64,000 bases of DNA from contig CM082592.2 of assembly GCA_040954595.2 (NCBI GenBank), forward strand, positions 4,898,001-4,962,000, written 5' to 3'. The notes under the pieces were generated by a model. The model worked only from the letters and a program-made list of their open reading frames with translations. It ran no database searches and was not told where the DNA came from. Source of the DNA: Balanoglossus misakiensis (taxonomy: Eukaryota > Hemichordata). The position numbers and the translations under genes were made by a program. Below, piece by piece: positions 10,655-21,900 of this stretch; position 1 is the stretch's first letter; each line of letters opens with the position of its first letter.

Positions 10655-10655
10655 A
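10650..10655 (+). terminator. AATAAA overlapping the stop codon of the HEPN-like gene
   Basis: The TAA stop (10652–10654) lies inside CCAATAAAAAAAA. If used as a polyadenylation signal, the 3' UTR would be only 10–30 nt. The A tract could instead be a trace of retroposition, consistent with the intronless ORF. Confidence 0.35.
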
Positions 10656-11320
10656 AAAAACTAAAAGCAAAGCGCATCGCTGCTCAGCTGAGTAGTCGGT
10701 TCATGTGTAGGCCTATGGATATTACAAATAACAGTACTAATCTGGAAGAGATTAATCGTTTGTTTTTTAATCTTATTGTCGCCATTTTGCTTATGAAAAT
10801 CCATCGATACTATTCTGCGCACTGACGCACGGTGGATGAGATAGTTGGACATCAAAGAAGTATTATACTTTGTCCAATGACGCATCCATATGATGCGTTT
10901 TTATTTCGAGTTTTATTTCCAAGGAAAGGAGCAGGGCGGAGACTCCTAGTTTTGTTTGTTGCACGAGAATTTATCACGTTTTGGCGTTTTTATGTAGTTT
11001 TAGAAAATATTGATGAATAAACTTAACGGGAAAAAAAAGATTTCCGACAGATTTTTTTCGGCTGGTTTGTTATATGAAAAGAAATGCTTGTTGGCTTAAC
11101 ATTGATCCTTCTAGTAAATTGTGTGAAAAGACGCGGTTACCCAGAAAATTTTAAAACCAGTCCGAATCTTATACCCGGGCCGCATAGTAAGTCCCCCCGG
11201 TTGTGCACAATATCTCCAATGAAGCTGGGATGTGATTTCTGACATACATGCTGTGTTGTTTGAAGATACTGGTTGTTGAGCTGTTCCCATTCTAAAAATG
11301 GTTGCATGAAACTTTCTAGC

Positions 11321-12122
11321 GCAGTTTCATGCATAGCCGTGGTTCTTACCGAAAAATCGTGGTTCTTACGTTATACAGCATACAAAGTCAAACATTTTCA
11401 AGGTTCTAGCTTACAAAGTCTTAATTTTAGTCGATGCGATGATAATTTCTCATTAAAAATTAACAATTACCGCTCTAAAGCTCTCTCATATCATCAAGGT
11501 TCTTAGATAGGCAGTTTCATGCATAGCCGTGGTTCTTACCGAAAAATCGTGGTTCTTACCGAAAAATCGTGGTTCTCACCGAAAAATCGTGGTTCTTACG
11601 TTATACAGCATACAAAGTCAAAAATTTTCAAGGTTCTAGCTTACAAAATCTTAATTTTATTCTATGCGATGATAATTTCTCATTAAAAATTAACAATTGC
11701 CGCTCTAAAGCTCTCTCATATCATCAAGGTTCTTAGATAGGCAGTTTCATGCATAGCCGTGGTTCTTACCGAAAAATCGTGGTTCTTATACGTTATACAG
11801 CATACAAAGTCAAAAATGTTCAAGGTTCTAGCTTACAAAATCTTAATTTTAGTCTATGCAATGATAATTTCTCATTAAAAATTAACAATTACCGCTCTAT
11901 AGCTCTCTCATATCATCAAGGTTCTTAGATAGGCAGTTTCATGCATAGCCGTGGTTCTTACCGAAAAATCGTGGTTCTTACGTTATACAGCATACAAAGT
12001 CAAAAATTTTCAAGGTTCTAGCTTACAAAATCTTAATTTTAGTCTATGCAATGATAATTTCTCATTAAAAATTAACAATTACCGCTCTATAGCTCTCTCA
12101 TATCATCAAGGTTCTTAGATAG
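11321..12122. repeat. Four-unit ~190-bp tandem repeat (minisatellite) with 20-bp subrepeats
   Basis: Units begin with GCAGTTTCATGCATAGCCGT at 11321, 11511, 11741 and 11933, and each ends with ATCATCAAGGTTCTTAGATAG. Units 1, 3 and 4 are 190–192 bp. Unit 2 is 230 bp because a 20-bp subunit (GTGGTTCTTACCGAAAAATC) is present in two extra copies. Units are nearly identical (a few substitutions such as GCTCTAAAG/GCTCTATAG), so the expansion is recent. No ORF or transposase is evident. Confidence 0.95.
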
Positions 12123-12769
12123 GCATGTCTGTCGGAACCTATGCATGGTGCATGCACTCATTGCACTGTACATGTATATTGTTTCACACTATACCGGCTC
12201 CCTCTGCATCCAGTTCCCGACCGCCATGTGCAAACGGTATCAACATACAGATGTGGTTGTTTTGCGATTATGCGGGCGCGCAACGAATATCATGTGAACT
12301 CGACGCTTATCTGTTTAATGGATGATGTCGTTATCTTGTCACCGATCAACAGCGATCAATAATGCCCCCCACCTTATCACGAACTGTGAGTGAGCTAAGC
12401 CCGGGGGAAAAAGCAGTGCCACGGTCCGAACTGGTACGAAACTGACCAGTCCAGTGGTCCAGCTATACGGACTCATCATCCCGGAGCCAGAGAACCAGCT
12501 GCTATAGGCCTAGGCTACGTATGAGATAATGAGTCGGACAGTTGGCATAGACACTCAGTTCTGCTTCTAATAAGTCGTAAGAAGAGCTTTCAAAAAAGTA
12601 AGTACGCCAGAATTTAAAGGTAAGCTATTACCAGCAGTGACGATTGAACAAGTCATGTATTTTCAACCACCTGTTGAGTCAAGCCGCGCTGTGAGAGTGC
12701 GTTCACACACACGTTATCGTGGCGGTAGGTGACTTGTATGTACTATCTCCATGCTGTGCTTTTCCGCAC

Positions 12770-12777
12770 TATAAATA
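12770..12777 (+). promoter_or_regulatory. TATA box candidate upstream of the second HEPN-like gene
   Basis: TATAAATA in a clean context, followed about 30 bp later by CAGTATGG. If it serves the gene at 13836, an untranslated first exon and an intron ending at the TTCTTGCAG acceptor (13791) would be needed. Inference from position. Confidence 0.3.
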
Positions 12778-13104
12778 CACAAGAGCTCAGTATGGACAAA
12801 CACGAAAACAGCCTCTGTTTTCTAATATGAAACCAGCGAGCCTACGGTCATGAACTAAAAATACCTCTGAAAATATTACAGACCGTAAAAATAAAAGAGT
12901 GGTGTTCATACAATTCGCAGAAAGATATACCATCAAAGCTATACACAATGGGCGTTGTTTCTGCACTGGATATCAAATTACATTCGCGCAACACATTAAT
13001 TTCCGCTGGCATTGGACGGTTTCTGTAAAGCTGTTGCGGCTTATTTGAATTCACGGATTTGGCGACGCACCATTAACGTTTAGTGCCAATTTTGAGAAGG
13101 GGAT

Positions 13105-13187
13105 TTGTGGCTGCGTGGTTTCGTGTGCGGACTTGCTTGCTATACGGGAAAGGGCACGGTAGGTCCCAGTTTCGAATCCCCTAAGAA
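13105..13187 (+). mobile_element. tRNA-derived SINE candidate
   Basis: TGGCTGCGTGG (13108–13118) resembles a Pol III A box, and GTTTCGAATCC (13169–13179) matches the B box GGTTCGANNCC, at a spacing of about 50 bp as in tRNA genes. The T-arm does not pair properly, so this is not an intact tRNA. Such a tRNA-like head is typical of SINEs. The body and tail are not defined. Confidence 0.4.
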
Positions 13188-13835
13188 ACAAGGTGATCGC
13201 GTTTCTAGACTACTGTGGGTTACAAATAATTCGTTGGATTTATCAACCAGCTAAAATAAAAAGCAATGACCTTGAAACCCGGCCAAAATAATGAGTGCCC
13301 TTTCCAATGATGTGTCAAAAGCCGAAAGCCGGCTGATGTCTCATTTGTGTGAGTGTATACTCATTATCGAAACGGACCATCGATAGTAACAAGCGCTGAC
13401 TGCATGTAAAACGAAGACCCACACATGCGTTCACTATTTTGGTATGAGATATTTATTACAATTTAAATTTGACAAGCTGCCACCACGCGTGCTATTGGTT
13501 TCGTGTCACTCGTTTCTGGAGAATAACTGTGAGAGATCAAGAAAAGACTTGGTTTTTTTTACCAGTGCTCACTGTTTACTAAAGTATTTATGAAATATAT
13601 TTGACGGTCATCGCACTTATCAATCCCGATAAAAGTTAACAAAAACGGTGGATAGCGGCAAGGTAAGCATTACGGAGCCGACAATATATTTTTTTTTCGC
13701 AGAACTACCACATGTTAGAGAGAAGGAAGTGTCGGTTGTCAGGTTGACGATAAAAAGCACCGAAGCTCTTGTTCTCATCTTATTCTTGCAGATAACTGGG
13801 GACTGTTGATCCAGTCGCGGTCGTCATTTCTTGGG

Positions 13836-14255
13836 ATGGCGAAATCTCTGTTTGATAAACTGTCTTGGAGGCCGAGCGAGAGTATCGAGAACTACGCCTT
13901 CCTGGCGCGCAAAATGCGCCTGGCAATCGAGCAACAGATAGACGCTGACTTCAAACTAACCAGGGGAAACATCTTCGACAAGATACAGACTCTGGAAAAC
14001 AACAACTTCTCGCCGGAGTTGCTGCACAAAATACAATTCATCGCCAGGAGTGACGAAAATCTCGGGAACGGCGAGATTCAAGTGGACGACAGTACTTTGA
14101 ACAGTCAGGAATTAATCAGGAATTTCGAGGATGCGAGTAGAGAACTCGCTGAACTCAGAGGGAGTCACCAAACTAACAATTTGACGCGAATTATTCTAAG
14201 TGTGCTGTTCTACGACGTCATCCTGTTTTGTTTCAATTGTTTATTCGCCAGATAA
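13836..14255 (+). CDS. Diverged HEPN-like paralogue with C-terminal membrane anchor
   Basis: 139 residues from the first in-frame ATG (13836). An in-frame open stretch continues upstream to a good splice acceptor (TTATTCTTGCAG, ending 13791), so a longer spliced N terminus is possible. It aligns without large gaps to the protein at 10256: LLHKIQFIARSDENLGN against LARKLHYIATIRNKLVH, and ELIRNFEDASRELAEL against NYIRAFEEAQRQLAET. At the positions of R72 and H77 of that protein it has Asp73 and Asn78, so the HEPN catalytic pair is lost. Residues about 117–137 (LTRIILSVLFYDVILFCFNC region) form one hydrophobic segment at the C terminus, as in tail-anchored proteins. It lacks myristoylation and CaaX signals. 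Probable role: a membrane-bound non-catalytic partner or decoy (inference). Confidence 0.62.
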   Translation: MAKSLFDKLSWRPSESIENYAFLARKMRLAIEQQIDADFKLTRGNIFDKIQTLENNNFSPELLHKIQFIARSDENLGNGEIQVDDSTLNSQELIRNFEDASRELAELRGSHQTNNLTRIILSVLFYDVILFCFNCLFAR

Positions 14256-15174
14256 ACTTGCCTGAATATTGCTGGAATTACATTTATAAGTACATGTAAT
14301 AGCATTATTGAAATTTTAACAGTTCTCAGAAAAATTCAATATTCTATTGTTAAAATGTAATTATTTAATAAATGTGCAATTTATTATGATTTAAAGGGAC
14401 TAAGTGCGAACGTTTATTTTAGTTAGTTCTCTTTCTTTTGACGGGCTATTTATGTTATTCTGCTCACTGAAACATGCTAAATGACCACATCATTTCATAT
14501 CCAGTGTCGCTGACTTTACGTGTGCACGCATCTTCTTTCCTTGTCTCAGTGCAGTCGAGTCGGGACAGTACCTTGGGACCCGACAGCACAACCTCACACA
14601 AAGTAGGGCGCCATCTACGGCACAGATCGCTCTTACATAACCCTTGACCTGACGATGACCTTTGAACGTAGACTGGATCCTGGACGACGAGTGACTGTGG
14701 CACCGGGTTTGGAAGGCGAAGTAAGTGTTAACGCTTGACAAGGAGAGAATTATTTATGTACAAATATTATCAAGGCGAAAGCATGTCCTCCGACCCACGA
14801 ATTTACTCAAACACACATTCAAATTTACTATGGCATGTCTGAAGCCGGCGAAAAGTCGGGGCCGCTGAACTGTGTGTGGCACTTTTTGACGTCGTCAGTT
14901 CGTGGTTACGTCACATTCCGACGCTGTAGCTTGCGTAACACCAGCAAATTTCATCTCCACAAACTGACGACGTCATACGTACACATAGACTAGTGTACTG
15001 CTCTTACTGTACTGTGTTCATGATGAAAACTTTTACTGTTTATTACACTAGCATATGTCCATGAAATGTCCATGAAATGTGTAAGGTGACCACTTTCAGT
15101 CACCATTAAATATGTGTATGTGTTACAGATAATTTGGAAGCATTGGTCTACTACTGTGGAGAATTTACACCTTG
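14256..15174. other. Region between the second HEPN-like gene and SIRT4
   Basis: Contains an AATAAA (14367–14372) that fits the 3' end of the HEPN-like gene. TGTTACAG at 15121–15128 looks like an acceptor, suggesting an intron in the SIRT4 5' UTR. No coding exon recognised. Confidence 0.45.
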
Positions 15175-16249
15175 ATGGCAGCTGTCAATATAAGACCAGC
15201 AATTAAGACGTTATTTCATCGTTCACAAAATGTCTCCTGCTGTCGGCATTTGGCCTTTGTGCCGGCGAGCGACCCAGTCCAGCCTCACCAGATAGAACAG
15301 CTTCAGGACATGCTGAACTCATCCAGGAACTTGCTGGTGATAACAGGTGCCGGAATATCGACGGAATCCGGCATTCCCGATTACAGATCGGAAGAGGTCG
15401 GTCTGTACGCCCGGAGCGACAGCAGACCCATCCAGTACGCGGAGTTCCTCAAGTATCACGAGAGGCGCAAGCGCTACTGGGCCAGGAACTACATCGGCTG
15501 GCCGAGGTTCAGTTCCTTCCAGCCCAACGTCGCGCACAAGACCCTGGCCGCCTGGGAGAAGCAGAACAGAGTGCTGTGGCTGATCACCCAGAACGTAGAC
15601 GCCCTGCACGCCAAAGCCGGCACGAGAAACCAGACCGAGCTCCACGGGTGTTCGCACCGCGTGGTGTGCCTGGGCTGCAAGACGATCTCCCAGCGCACGG
15701 AGCTACAGGAACGAATCCTGGAGTTGAACCCTCTGTTTGAAGCCGATTCTGTCAGCATCGCTCCAGACGGAGACGTCCTGCTGGACGACGAACAGATCGA
15801 GGACTTTCGAGTTCCCGATTGCCTAAAATGTGGTGGGATTCTCAAACCGGACGTGATATTCTTCGGAGATAACGTTCCGAGACCCATTGTCCATTTTCTG
15901 TACAAGAAAGTGGACGTGTGCGATGCAGTCTTAGTGGTAGGATCGTCCCTAAATGTAAGTTATCATACATTGCAACATTTCCTCAAATACTGTGGCCTGC
16001 ATCCCTGTTGAAACCAAAAGAACAGTCGATAACTAAAGCGTCTCTGTTTTATTTCAGGTTTACTCAGGTTACAGATTTATCACGCGTGCGCATCAGCAGA
16101 AGAAACCTATCGCCATTGTGAACATCGGGGAAACCAGGGCCGATAAGCTGGCTTCTCTCAAAATCTCAGCCAAACTTGGAGATATTCTACCAAAGTTAGA
16201 AATAAAACCATCTGTGAGGCAGGAGGCTACTCATGAATTCATGATATGA
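15175..16249 (+). CDS. SIRT4: NAD-dependent protein lipoamidase/ADP-ribosyltransferase sirtuin 4
   Basis: Two coding exons, 15175–15954 and 16058–16249 (GTAAGT donor, TTTATTTCAG acceptor, phase 0), give 323 residues (human SIRT4 is 314). The basic, hydroxylated N terminus (MAAVNIRPAIKTLFHRSQNV) fits a mitochondrial targeting peptide. The NAD-binding motif GAGISTESGIPDYRS starts at residue 58. TQNVDALH is at 138–145, and the catalytic His is H157 in ELHG. The zinc site is C165-x2-C168 and C216-x2-C219. The C-terminal GSSLNVYSGYRFI and NIGETRADKLASLKI blocks match class II sirtuins and SIRT4 specifically. SIRT4 acts in the mitochondrial matrix on glutamate dehydrogenase, pyruvate dehydrogenase and leucine catabolism. 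All key residues are present. The convergent neighbour is the PPM1-type phosphatase. Confidence 0.95.
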
Positions 16250-18939
16250 TCTAAGCCTCCTACCTTTTGAATACACATAGTTTTTGTGTGAGTTTGTCTT
16301 GACAGTAAAGGTTTCCACAAAATGAATACACAAATTTCCATTCAAATGGGGAAGCCCACAACACAAGCTATGTTTATTGGAAGCTTACATTCAGTCAAGA
16401 ATGTACATAACTCTAAACAAACAAGATTCAATATTAATTTTTGTACATATTTTGCGATCGAAAAACATGACCACAATGGAACGTGCATAATAGTAAAATC
16501 ACTAAGTTTTCTGTACTTCGAAGTAACACCAAGTTGACAAACCCAAAAGTTTCCAGGACGAAAAGTCGAATAAACAGCAATGTTATAACAAAGAGAGACA
16601 GGACCTACAAGCTGGGACGAACCTGGGTAATAGTGAAAACGGTTACATTCGCTATGTAATTTGCCTTCACTCAAAACAGACCGTAAATTTGTCCGTAAAA
16701 ACAAAGCTTGGCTTACTCTACAAGACCAATGCATAAATTATGCACATCACATAAAAGTGCGACTTCGGTACATCAATCAAACTGACGTAACACACGAATT
16801 CAAAGTGCAAAACATCACATCAGTTAGTGAAAAACAACCAAGCATTAATTTAACACATACGCTTCACACAAAAACAAAACAGCCCAGCTACAAATTGCTG
16901 ATTTGAGTTCCATGCTTAATTCCCACTGACTGAAAATATACAATTGCAGAATTTACTTAATTAAAATATAAATACATGTATACAAACTATATGACTTGAA
17001 AGGTGATTCTGAAAATAGCAGTTTTGATTTGCCAAAAAAAATTATCCTTAATTTTAAAATATAGAATTATTTAGAATGTCTTGAAGATTTTATAAAAGAA
17101 GACCTAATTTTTTTGACATAAATAGTTGCAATTCTTCCTGACAATTGAAGCAGATTGTCGTTGTTTCATGCTGTGATCAGACCTGAGTTTGTGTTTTGGA
17201 ATCAGCATTCTTTTCCTAATGATAATTCTGGCTACTTTCAAATAATCTTTTTTTTCTCACTGTGACTATGTAGTCCCTTGAAACATAACTGAAGCAACTG
17301 ATCAGGAACACTAATTCCACAAATGGTTAGAAATGGACCAGTAGGACTAAAAATAATGTATTTTTTCCAGAATTCTTTCTAAGTATAGCAACAAGATGAA
17401 ATGTCCACTTTCTAATCTATCAACACAGCCATCACTTTTTTTAAATCTTGACTGTAGGACCCAAATTCAATGACTAACAAAAATGTTGCGCCATTACTCC
17501 TAAACAGACTGTGTTGCCAAGCTTCACCGTTGCTACACAGAGCAAAAATACTCCAAAATACCATCAAAAATTACCCGGTACTGTCTCCTAAAGTCAAGGT
17601 TTCTTCATAAGGCGACAAGCAGACAAAGCATAAAGGACGCACAACCCCTTTCCTTAACTTTGACAAGAATGTGGCTTAAAATTCCTTAATTCAAGCGCTG
17701 ATTGGAAAATATCCCTAATAAATAAGGCATTTTGGTAAATTTAAGCTTGGAAGTTATAAAATTTTAAGTTACAAGCAAGGAAAAGACAGACCTGATATTC
17801 TAACACTGTACTTCAAACAGTTTCTTGGAGCTACATGTAATTAACTTATATATAATATATCTACTTATATACTAGTATGCAAATAATGTAAATATAAAAT
17901 TAAACCCTTTAAACTTTCTAAACAAAAGTTGTCCAATAATTCCAAAAAATGAATTCTTTTCATAAACAATTATTCTAATCTATAGTACAATTGCATATTT
18001 TAAATCAAAATTGTGACCTCAAGTTATTTTACATATGTTAAAAGATAAACTTCCATAAAACTTTACACAAGAAATATTTTGATTTCAGAAAGAGAAATGG
18101 CACTTCATTGATATGTTAATAAAATGAAATAAAATGGATACTCAGTACATGAAAAGTACAAATGATCAATTATGAAAACTGTACGATCTGCTGTTGTTTA
18201 CAGAATATGGTGATGAGTTCTGATGACTTGCTTCTAAGAACTGTTACTTGTGACCACAATTAGTTCTACCACATTTTGATACAAAATGAACTGGTTCTTA
18301 ATAAATTAATAAAATCTACAGAAAACTATCAAATGCACTAAAATTTGGCAGGGGGTCAACAAACAATGTTAAGAGTAACTATTTCACCACTTTATTTCTA
18401 TTTTAAAGGTACTTTAACCTAATAAACTAACTAATTAACCAAAACAACCAGCCACTGTCACTTTCATTGAGTCAACTAGGACGCCACAGGATTAGGACAT
18501 TGTCAACAGCATAATTCTTAACTTTTGGCTATTGAGAGCAGTGATTTCCCCACCTTTAGAACGGATTAGGCACAACAAGGTATTACAACTCTTATCCTCC
18601 CCAACTTTAAACTAAAGTTGTTCGCAAAATAAATTCCTAATTCAATGTGAAGTAATATAAACATTGCAAATAGCTAATTGGCCAATATTGGATTAATTTA
18701 TATTTGAGAAAGAAGTAAACCACATATTCTTAATGGTGGCCTAACCTTTAGAGTATTAAGCGCTTTGTACAATTGTACAAAAGTGAGCAGACATAATGAG
18801 TTAAAATTCAATATCTGTACTCAAGTTTCCTGTGAGTTGGGAATGTAACAAAGAGTGGATTTTGTGACCAAACAGGCAATATGATATCTATTATTTCATA
18901 CTTTCCCCCTGCTGGCAGAAGGAGTCTTATCGGTTCTCT
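16250..18939. other. AT-rich convergent 3' region between SIRT4 and the PPM1-type phosphatase
   Basis: No coding exon recognised in 2.7 kb of AT-rich sequence. It probably includes the 3' UTRs of both genes, whose ends I cannot place. The small ORFs (16322–16537, 16342–16734, 16661–16906) have no signature. Confidence 0.5.
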
Positions 18940-21900
18940 TTACGACGTCGACGAACTTCGTGTTCGATTCAGGCTGCGAGCTTTATGTTTGTTGGAAGCC
19001 CCACTGGGGAGGGATTTCGTTCGGCCGGGGTTGGCCGGGCTGCGCCGCACTTTGAGAGTACTCGGCATGGAGTTGGTCTTGGCGAACTCCAGCAAGCTGT
19101 CCTTTGTCTCGTTCTTCCCGCCCGACGTCATCGTCAAAGAGAGACCGGCGCTGCCAACCCCGCCGCTGCTGGACCGCCTCCTGGTCACTTTGCCGGCGCT
19201 CGACCGCGACTGGACTTTCCCCCGGCGCTGCGACTTGGATTTGGGCTTGGCCAGGTCGTCCGTTTGCTTCGATTCGAGATTGTTGGTTTGCGCGGGGAGT
19301 GAGGAGGTGGAAAATTTCCCCGCGAGTCGCGGGCTTCCGACGTACTTCCTCGCATGATCCCCGACGTGTAAATTACTGATGTCCAGCGTCACCTGTTCCA
19401 GTTTCCCCTGCAGTGCCGCCGGCTTCTCCCGCGAGTCGCCGCCGTCTCCCCCCGCGCTCCCCTTCCCGGCCGCGTTCTCCTTCTCCTCCTCGCCGCCGCT
19501 CTTGGCGTCCTTCGCCGCGATCTTCTCCGAGTTGTCTCCGTCCGAGTTGACGGCTGCGCGCTCGTGGCGCGGGTGCAGGAACACCACCAGGGCGCTGATA
19601 TTGTCGCTGGACCCGTTGTCCTTCGCCAGGATGACCAGCTTGTGCGCCACCGAGGTGAGATCGCAGCCGCTGTCGATGTACTGCTGGATCGTCTCGCACA
19701 CCTGTTCCGGCTCCAGGGTATCCCAGAGGCCGTCGCAGGCCAGAATGATGCATTCCTCGTCTCCTTCCAGGCCGATTCTCACAGTGTCTGGCTCTCCACT
19801 CACATAAGGCTTGTGCTCCGCATCGCCTTGGAAATTAATGTTAAGGATGTACGTTCAGAAAAATTGAAAGTATTGTCATTTTTTAACCGTATACATGTAC
19901 CTTTAATAATCTCATAGACTTGGGGAAAGTCTATCCACCTACCTAGTGCTCTTGAAACCGAGAGAGTACCATTGACTCTCCAAGCGCCAAACCACACCAC
20001 GCATCCTCCCAGATCTTCTATCCTCTTCTTCTCATCCTACATGAACAGCAAGAGTGCATCAATATGCAAGGAGGAACGTTGGCATCCGTACCGGCCACAA
20101 CCAATTTCTACACAGTGGCCCTGTTGGCAATAGTGCCAGGCTTCTCTCCAGAAAGTTTAGCAATATATATTTACTGGCCATATTTCAAAATTGATTGCAT
20201 TTCTTTGTGCTATGGTAAGTCCAGCACTGATATACACAGTGGGTGGTAGTTTTTCATCTTTGCCAGTGAAGAATTACTTAACCAGAAAGTAAGTTTCACA
20301 ATCAACAACGTTACCTCTCTCTCCGGTTTATGAGGTTCCATGATCTTGACAGGTTTTCCATTCTTCATCAGAAGCACCTGCGAGTCTCCCAGCCAGGCTA
20401 AGTACACATTCTTGTTTCTGATGACAGTCGCCACGCCAGTGGAACCACTACGCAATCTCTGCAGAGATACGAGAGAACCGATCAGAAATGTCATTTTAGA
20501 TTTATCCCCAATCGTGGCTTGTAAGTGGGTATTGAATATCCAGTGATGGAGGCCGATTAAACTGGTGTGGCACCCATTTAATATATCACTTGTTCAAATT
20601 GCAACATACAGCCACAATTGACAAGATGTTCATGTACATGTATATACCTATCAGTATGTTTATTTAGATGGACCAATCTAAGTTGGAGAGTAATAATCGT
20701 GAAAATAACACAAAAAGTGGCAGCTCGTGGGGCTTTAAGGTATACACTCACCTCTCTGGTGGCCCTTTCCACGAACATGGCGTCCGTCTTCTGGAAGGCT
20801 TCCTTGATTGCCAGACTGACATCCGTGTCAAATTTCATGTGGTTGGCAAGGTGACAGTGGAGATGGGCCGACGCGTAGCTTGCGGCGTCCACGCCTCCGT
20901 GCCCATCAAAGATGGCGTAGTACGACTGGCTTTCTGTCACCTATCAATGAAAGAAACACATAAAACCGGTGACAATCTGAGAAGGTCAACTTAACACCCC
21001 ATAAAATTCCTATGCACCGACCTTGGTTTTAATTAGGGTAGATTTTGGGCATGTCTCTTAGATTCCCCAAGTCTTTTGTGGGCTGACATATAATATAATT
21101 ATTTCAGGAATGATCAAGTTGCAAAGTACAATGTATTGATTTGGTACAAGGCCTTCAAATCAGACTACGGCCATTAACCTTCTGCACACTGCCTGTCTTG
21201 TGACCTACTATGATGTCATTCAGCATTTGCTTCCAGGCTGGATTCAAAGGGTTAATTTCAAGGACTGTTGAATGGGGAATTTTAATGATTATTTGTAGCA
21301 GCTGAATAAAAGCCAATTTACTTTTTATACGTGAGATTTATGAGTTGTGGATGTGTGTGTGACATGATAAAGATATAAACCACTTCACAAAAAGTTTTTT
21401 ATAGCACAAGCTTTAGAGGACAAATAGCACAGTAATAATTTTTGATTTATGGTTTTTAAATCAGAGCAAAACTGTTTCATTTCATGCTTGGTTTGTGTAT
21501 TCATACTATACTCATTGGGACTGCATTTTAACTACATGTACTATTTATTATTAATGTGTTACAAGGGTTAAGCTGCTATCCTTGCTTAATTTTAAATCTG
21601 ACTATGGTTTATTTTATTAAAGTGACAATAGTTCTGGAGAGAAATGATAGCAAGCGCGGAACTGTGCAAAGTGTTACGGCAGAACTGAATAGTACTGTAA
21701 TGTGAACAACACATCACAGAGGCCTGCAAGTAAGTTGAATTGAAGACCCCAAGCTCACTGCCATCAGTTGCCTAAGACCTGAAAAATACATGAACACCAT
21801 AAACCTGGTTCTGATATGCCTTGAACTACATGCACAGTCACCTACCTTGGATGGGAAGAGGGCCTTCAAATCTTTGATGATGACGTGTTTGTCCTCCATT

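Larger units (their letters stand above)
10656..13791. other. Gene-free stretch between the two HEPN-like genes
   Basis: About 3.1 kb with no recognisable coding exon. It holds the four-unit tandem repeat (11321–12122), a TATA box candidate (12770–12777) and a tRNA-derived SINE candidate (13105–13187). Short ORFs (for example 10832–11020 and 12125–12362) lack any family signature. Confidence 0.5.
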
